Below, piece after piece: positions 59,388 to 64,000 of a DNA stretch of 64,000 nt (the stretch's first letter is position 1; every line of letters begins with the position of its first letter). The notes under the pieces are model-generated. The model saw only the letters and a list, made by a program, of their open reading frames with translations. It had not been told where the DNA came from and searched no databases. The DNA is from Podarcis raffonei. Its lineage: Eukaryota; Chordata; Lepidosauria; Squamata; Lacertidae. A program made the position numbers and the translations under genes. Location: contig NC_070614.1 of the NCBI RefSeq assembly GCF_027172205.1, positions 47,866,001-47,930,000 on the forward strand, given 5' to 3'.

Positions 59388-62025
59388 CTGAAAAGAATAG
59401 AAATAGGTCAGATTCGGAAGACAATTCATAAGCTTTTTTTGCCTTCCATATAAGCATGCTGATTCTTAGTGAGTAGGTGTCAATGTAACATTGTATTTTG
59501 ACAGACCACCAGGCTCAATATTGCTATTATCAGTACCATTATGTGCCAAATATTCTTGCTGCTGCACCAATTTAGGTTTGTTGAAGAGATAATGGATGAG
59601 GCCCCACAGCTAATTATATAATTCATTATTTTACCATAACCCAATGCACCACTTTAACATTCATCAAACTTGGTCAAAGGAAACTTTTTGCTTTTTTTTA
59701 ATGTCCTTCAGTGATATATCATATATCATCACTCAAACATTTCCTATCTTGAACTAACATCAATCTCTCCTGAATTTAAGATTATTAATAGGATATGACT
59801 GACTTCACAGCATTAGTTTTAAAAATTTGAATTAATCAATCCGCACCTACAATAAAATGTACCATGTGACTCAACATCTGCATCACACTGACAGATAGTC
59901 CCGTATCTTTGAAATTATGCATCTTATATGAACCAATCACATACCATTCTGAAAAAGATGTGATGCAAAAATAAAGTATAGCAATATTGTCTTATGAAGA
60001 AAGTTTTTGTTAGTGGGAAGAGGTTTGTTAAGTTACAATAATAATAGTGTTTCACTGAACATTGAGGATTTAAGAGAATTGGCAATTATGTAATATACAT
60101 TTGTATTTTTCAAAGGAAATGTAGTATAGCTATCCCATCTTTGGGAATCTACTTGGTCTAACTTTGGGATGTTCATTGCATGGTTACCAGTCTTACCCTT
60201 ACTGATCCAAGTAGTTATGATTTCACTACAGTTTCTAAATTATCCTTCTGTAAGTTAGATTTTGCTGTTCTTGTTCCTTAACCTAATTTATCTTCTCATC
60301 CATAAATGTCAAAAAGTTCTGTTGAGTACATTAATTTTATTTTCTCCACATATATGCCAAAGACCTATCCTTGACTCTTAAATATTATTTGTGCTGATAT
60401 GTGCTTAATGTGGCATCTGCTTCAGAAGGAAGTGGGGTGAAACAGCTATCAGACCCAGAACCTGCAGCATATAATCAAGTTTAGATCTCACATCTGACCA
60501 GATTGAATTAGTCATCACTATCATCATTTCTATTATCACTTGTCTGTTGTGGTTATAATAGTCTTGCTTAAACTGTTTCTATATGTCTACTTTTTTGGAT
60601 ATGGTCAACTAAATAATTTGGTCTTCATTGAGGCTTACTGCCAAACCATAGAGATAGCATTGCACAAGAAATATTAGTTTTACTAAGCACTGGAAGTCAG
60701 CAGAGATATATTTGCACTTCATATCGAGCAGGATAGCTTATTTACATGCACAGCATGGCAAATAAACATCCAGTCATAGCTCTGGTAACGAACACTGTTG
60801 TGCATTTCCGGGTTACGGACCGCGATGAACCCATAAGTAAACATTTCTAATGAGTTCTTAAGCAGAATAGTAACAATACTTTGTGATGAAAATACTAATG
60901 ATTTCTTTCTCATGTACCATTCTTGTCTGAAATCTTGCCTTCTGGACATGCAGCACAATCATAGCAGCAAAATTTTTCACCTTCCTTCCTTTTCTTCTGA
61001 TGACCAGGGGGGCAGTGCTCATTGCACACAGAAATGGGCATCACCTATTCATAAATAGGAAAGGAATTTCAGGTTGTAGAAGTTCTCTTACTGATTTTTT
61101 AATAAAATGAATTTTTACATGGAATCTAGCTTTATCTGCCGTCCAACCTCCAAGTCCTCTTGCTTTCTAACATCATCAAAAGTTATTTTTTAATGTTTTC
61201 TATTCATATTTAGAGATGCAAAGGATTGGCAGAGGGGTTTCACATGTTAAGGAAGATTTTATTCAATTGCGATTTATGCAATGGAGGCAGAGATAACCCA
61301 ATGCTGGCTCACTAAACATTTCATTTAGATCCCTCAGATGAGGCTTTAATCTGCAACAAATATACCGCTGATTGCTGGTGGTTCAGTGTTTCAGCTTGGC
61401 TTTCAATGTGCTAGTTATCTGGGTCTTTAAGAGCCTGACGCACATATAACATGACAGAAAATACAACTTTGCTTTTCAACTCATTGTTGTGCCTAGGCTT
61501 TCATTCTGCTAGACAGCAGCATTATTGAAGTTTTCAATAGGAAGATAGAGGGTTTGCAGAAAAAACAAAAATTTCTGGTAGGACATATTTGTAGGTTACA
61601 GCAGACCCCCCAAAACCCAAGAATCACTGTTAGGATCCCGACCTGGTTAAAACCTGGGTGCCACACTATCATGTCTTCATAAATGATGAATTTATTTTCT
61701 TCAGGAGCATTATCATCCACCTCGCCAACTTTGACTCGAAGGAAGGACTTGTTTGGGAATATGACCATGTTCCTGATGTCAAATCCACCGCCTATTTCCT
61801 TTTTAGCAGTAAAGGACAGTGTTTCTCCAGCTGAATTGTTAAAGGAAATGCCATGAAGGTAAATGTGGAGCTGATTGAAAGATTAAAAGACAAGGGCGGG
61901 GGGAATTAAGATTTTGAATGTATAGAAACACAAAAGTGAAAAATCAACTATTTTCCATAGAAGATAAAAACCTACATTATACATTGACGACACAATGTAT
62001 TTCCAGGCCAGAATGCACAATACAT

Positions 62026-62075
<50 letters not shown>

Positions 62076-63066
62076 AAGCTTTGTAAAAAAAAAATGTGGA
62101 GTAGCAGTTCACACATTTTTATTTCTCTATCTATCTATCTATCCATTTATTTATTCATTTATTGCAAAAGATAATATTGACTTATTTTCAGCATATTACC
62201 TGCCAAGGTCTCAGATCGTGAACTTCAAATATGTTATGACCCATCCTTGATCTGTGTTTGGATCTCTTTAAAGAAATGTCATGTAAAGCATGAGCCACCA
62301 CATGGACAGCATTGTATATACTGTAGCTGTGGCCAGTCATGCCCATTTCAAAGAGTGGATCAGGAAGGCTCTCCAGTCTCTCATCTCTTGTACATTGCTC
62401 ACTTGTGTCCATTGACACATTGGGGTTTGGAAAATCACAATCAAATGCTTGCTCCCAGAAGTCCTTCAGAAAACCATTTCCTTTCATCCCATCAGTCTTT
62501 ATGCTTTGAAGAAACTCCTGGAACCCCAGAAGCTCTTTTGAGTGAATCGTGAAGCAAACGGCACCTTGGAAGAGAACAAGAGGCCAACTCCTTTGAAGCC
62601 CTGTCAACATAAAATCAATCTGACTTGTTATTATCCAAACTTTTGTAACTGATGAAATATCATTATTTTCATTATCCTGTACAAGGAAAACAGCTGTCAG
62701 CCATATGAGTGCCATAGATTCTCCATAGATGATAAATGTTTGGGCTTTGTCATCTTTGACATCCTTGTAACCTCTGAATAATACACCATAAACGTCATCA
62801 AGGTTATCAAAACGAGCTAGTTTTGGGAGCCTTTGTGTGAAGGCTGAACAGATTCCATTTTTGGGTAACAATGGTTCCATAGTCTTCAAGAAATTTGCTC
62901 CACTTTCATCATCCACAACAAAGATTCCAACCCATATCCATCCAAAATGCTTAAGCAAGCTGATAATTCCCATGTATTGATGGGCTTCATTTGGAACCAT
63001 GCGGTAAAAGGAAGAGACATGAATTTCACCACTCTCCTCCTCAATGGGAAATGAGCCATAAGTGAG
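58486..63066 (-). CDS. V2R-F: vomeronasal type-2 receptor, exons 3-6 (gene runs off right edge)
   Basis: Exons on the minus strand: 62200-63066, 61643-61870, 60918-61044, 58486-59387, 707 codons plus stop in one frame. Exons 1 and 2 are not found up to position 64000 and must lie beyond the edge. Exon 3 has [15 protein letters not shown] and [20 protein letters not shown]; exon 4 has [20 protein letters not shown]; exon 5 has [12 protein letters not shown] and [18 protein letters not shown]; exon 6 has [33 protein letters not shown] and [16 protein letters not shown]. Exon lengths and sequence make V2R-E its nearest relative here. No break is visible. Confidence 0.93.
59388..60917. other. Intron 5 of V2R-F
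   Basis: AT-rich; no gene or clear mobile element recognised. Confidence 0.35.
60918..61044 (-). CDS. V2R-F exon 5
   Basis: 127 bp; [18 protein letters not shown] through [10 protein letters not shown], acceptor GAATAG, donor G/GTACAT. Confidence 0.92.
61643..61870 (-). CDS. V2R-F exon 4
   Basis: 228 bp; [16 protein letters not shown] through IVWHPGFNQ, donor CAG/GTCGGG. Confidence 0.94.
62025..62072. repeat. (TA)n microsatellite
   Basis: About 22 TA units in intron 3 of V2R-F, followed at 62128-62162 by CTAT and TTTA units. Confidence 0.95.
62200..63066 (-). CDS. V2R-F exon 3
   Basis: 867 bp, the same length as in V2[13 protein letters not shown] to PWQ, donor CAG/GTAATA. Confidence 0.94.
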
Positions 63067-64000
63067 CTACATAAAAATGCACAGATATTACTGAAACATA
63101 TTATGAGCAATGATTTCAGTTAATTTTCTTCAATTACTGAGATATATTCATGATTCAAAGAAAACTTTCATCAATCATAGTAGATGCTTTCTAGGAATAT
63201 GCCTCTCTTGTTAAAGTTTTGTTTATAGACACTTTCTAAATCTTGTGATAATTCATGCCTGCTCTTCAACATCAGGTGCTGAGGATGCTTACAATAATTT
63301 AACATACAATAGAAAAAAGAGCAGCATCATGGCAGCTGTTTCCAGTTACCCTTATCTTTTCCCTTGGAAGCCTCATAAAAAGCTTTTTAAGGTGAAGGAG
63401 TGTAAGCATCTTTAAAGGAGGGTTATTTCTAAGACAAAGGTGAAATTGTGAAGCTCCCTTCTTTTTGCTATTGGGTGCTGCATATTAAGTAATTTTGTAT
63501 GTGTATTGGAATGGGGATGTTTGGTATGACTTCAGGAGAAGGGAAGGTTAAGGAATAAACTGTTCACAAATCTGGAGTCAAGTCCCTAAGACAGTTGAAT
63601 GGCATCTTGTATGCCTTTCTTCTTGCAACTTCTGTGGCCAAGCTGGTGCCAAATGTATTACTCTGTTTTCCTTTGGACCATATCAGCAAGGCTGAGAGGT
63701 CTTCTAGTTTGGGCAGAGTAGGACTGGACATCCATACACACAGCCCAGGTTTGTGCCCTGGGGAGGTTACTTCAGTGTTGCTAGTGCAGCCAAAATAACA
63801 AAATAATTATTCAGAGATTTGACTTCACCCCTGTAGGCAAACTCCATTGTCTCTCAAGAAAGACAGATGCCAATAACAGTCACTATTCTTTTTCTGTGTT
63901 ACTATGAAATTGTTGTTTTTATTGTTTTGTTATGGAATTATGGAATTGCTTTTGTAGTGTTTATCTGAAATGCTTCCGTGTTGCTTTGTGGCATTCCACT
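63067..64000. other. Intron 2 of V2R-F, up to window edge
   Basis: No exon 2 signature (CAGCCATATGGAA-type) and no recognisable element seen. Confidence 0.4.

Overview
The window is vertebrate genomic DNA, almost certainly from a squamate reptile and probably a lizard. It holds part of a cluster of vomeronasal type-2 receptor genes (V2R, class C GPCRs for pheromones and chemosignals). It carries the usual squamate repeats: L2-like LINEs with (ATT)n tails, L1, BovB, tRNA-headed SINEs ending in (GGTAAA)n, a CORE-SINE, Tigger-like MITEs and many microsatellites. No bacterial-type genes, CRISPR arrays or functional RNA genes are visible.

Six V2R genes can be reconstructed from exons with matching splice phases. 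The standard coding exons are: 1, signal peptide and start of the ligand domain, ending in phase 2; 2, 292 bp; 3, 852-867 bp; 4, 228 bp; 5, 127 bp, cysteine-rich linker; 6, about 900 bp, seven-helix domain. V2R-A (84-4709, minus) lacks exons 5-6, which lie off the left edge. V2R-B (9910-17281, minus), V2R-C (23680-31149, minus), V2R-D (35684-43343, plus) and V2R-E (47841-56431, minus) have all six exons. V2R-F (58486-63066, minus) lacks exons 1-2, which lie off the right edge. All joins keep frame and every exon is open. V2R-D is the odd one: it is on the opposite strand, belongs to a different subfamily, and has no visible signal peptide.

Remnants show birth and death of genes in the cluster. 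These are a duplicated 3' end of exon 6 beside an L2 insertion (7340-7622), a relic of a second D-type gene whose first exon is gone and replaced by an L2 copy (43900-45060), and an orphan, broken exon 1 (47136-47345).

Upstream of the minus-strand genes two conserved blocks keep near-constant distance to the start codon: GCTGTATTG about 100 bp upstream (genes A, B, C, E, and the orphan exon) and a block of about 80 bp some 474-492 bp upstream (A, B, C, E). These are the best candidates for shared V2R promoter elements.

Introns and spacers are filled with mobile elements, several nested with exact target-site duplications: an L1 with an 822-codon open ORF2 fragment inside an older antisense element (19345-22030), a SINE inside a SINE (26072-26750), and an L1 fragment beside a small solo LTR (51651-53150). 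A TA-flanked inverted-repeat element in intron 2 of gene A carries a 154-bp minisatellite, and intron 5 of gene B has an 86-bp perfect palindrome.
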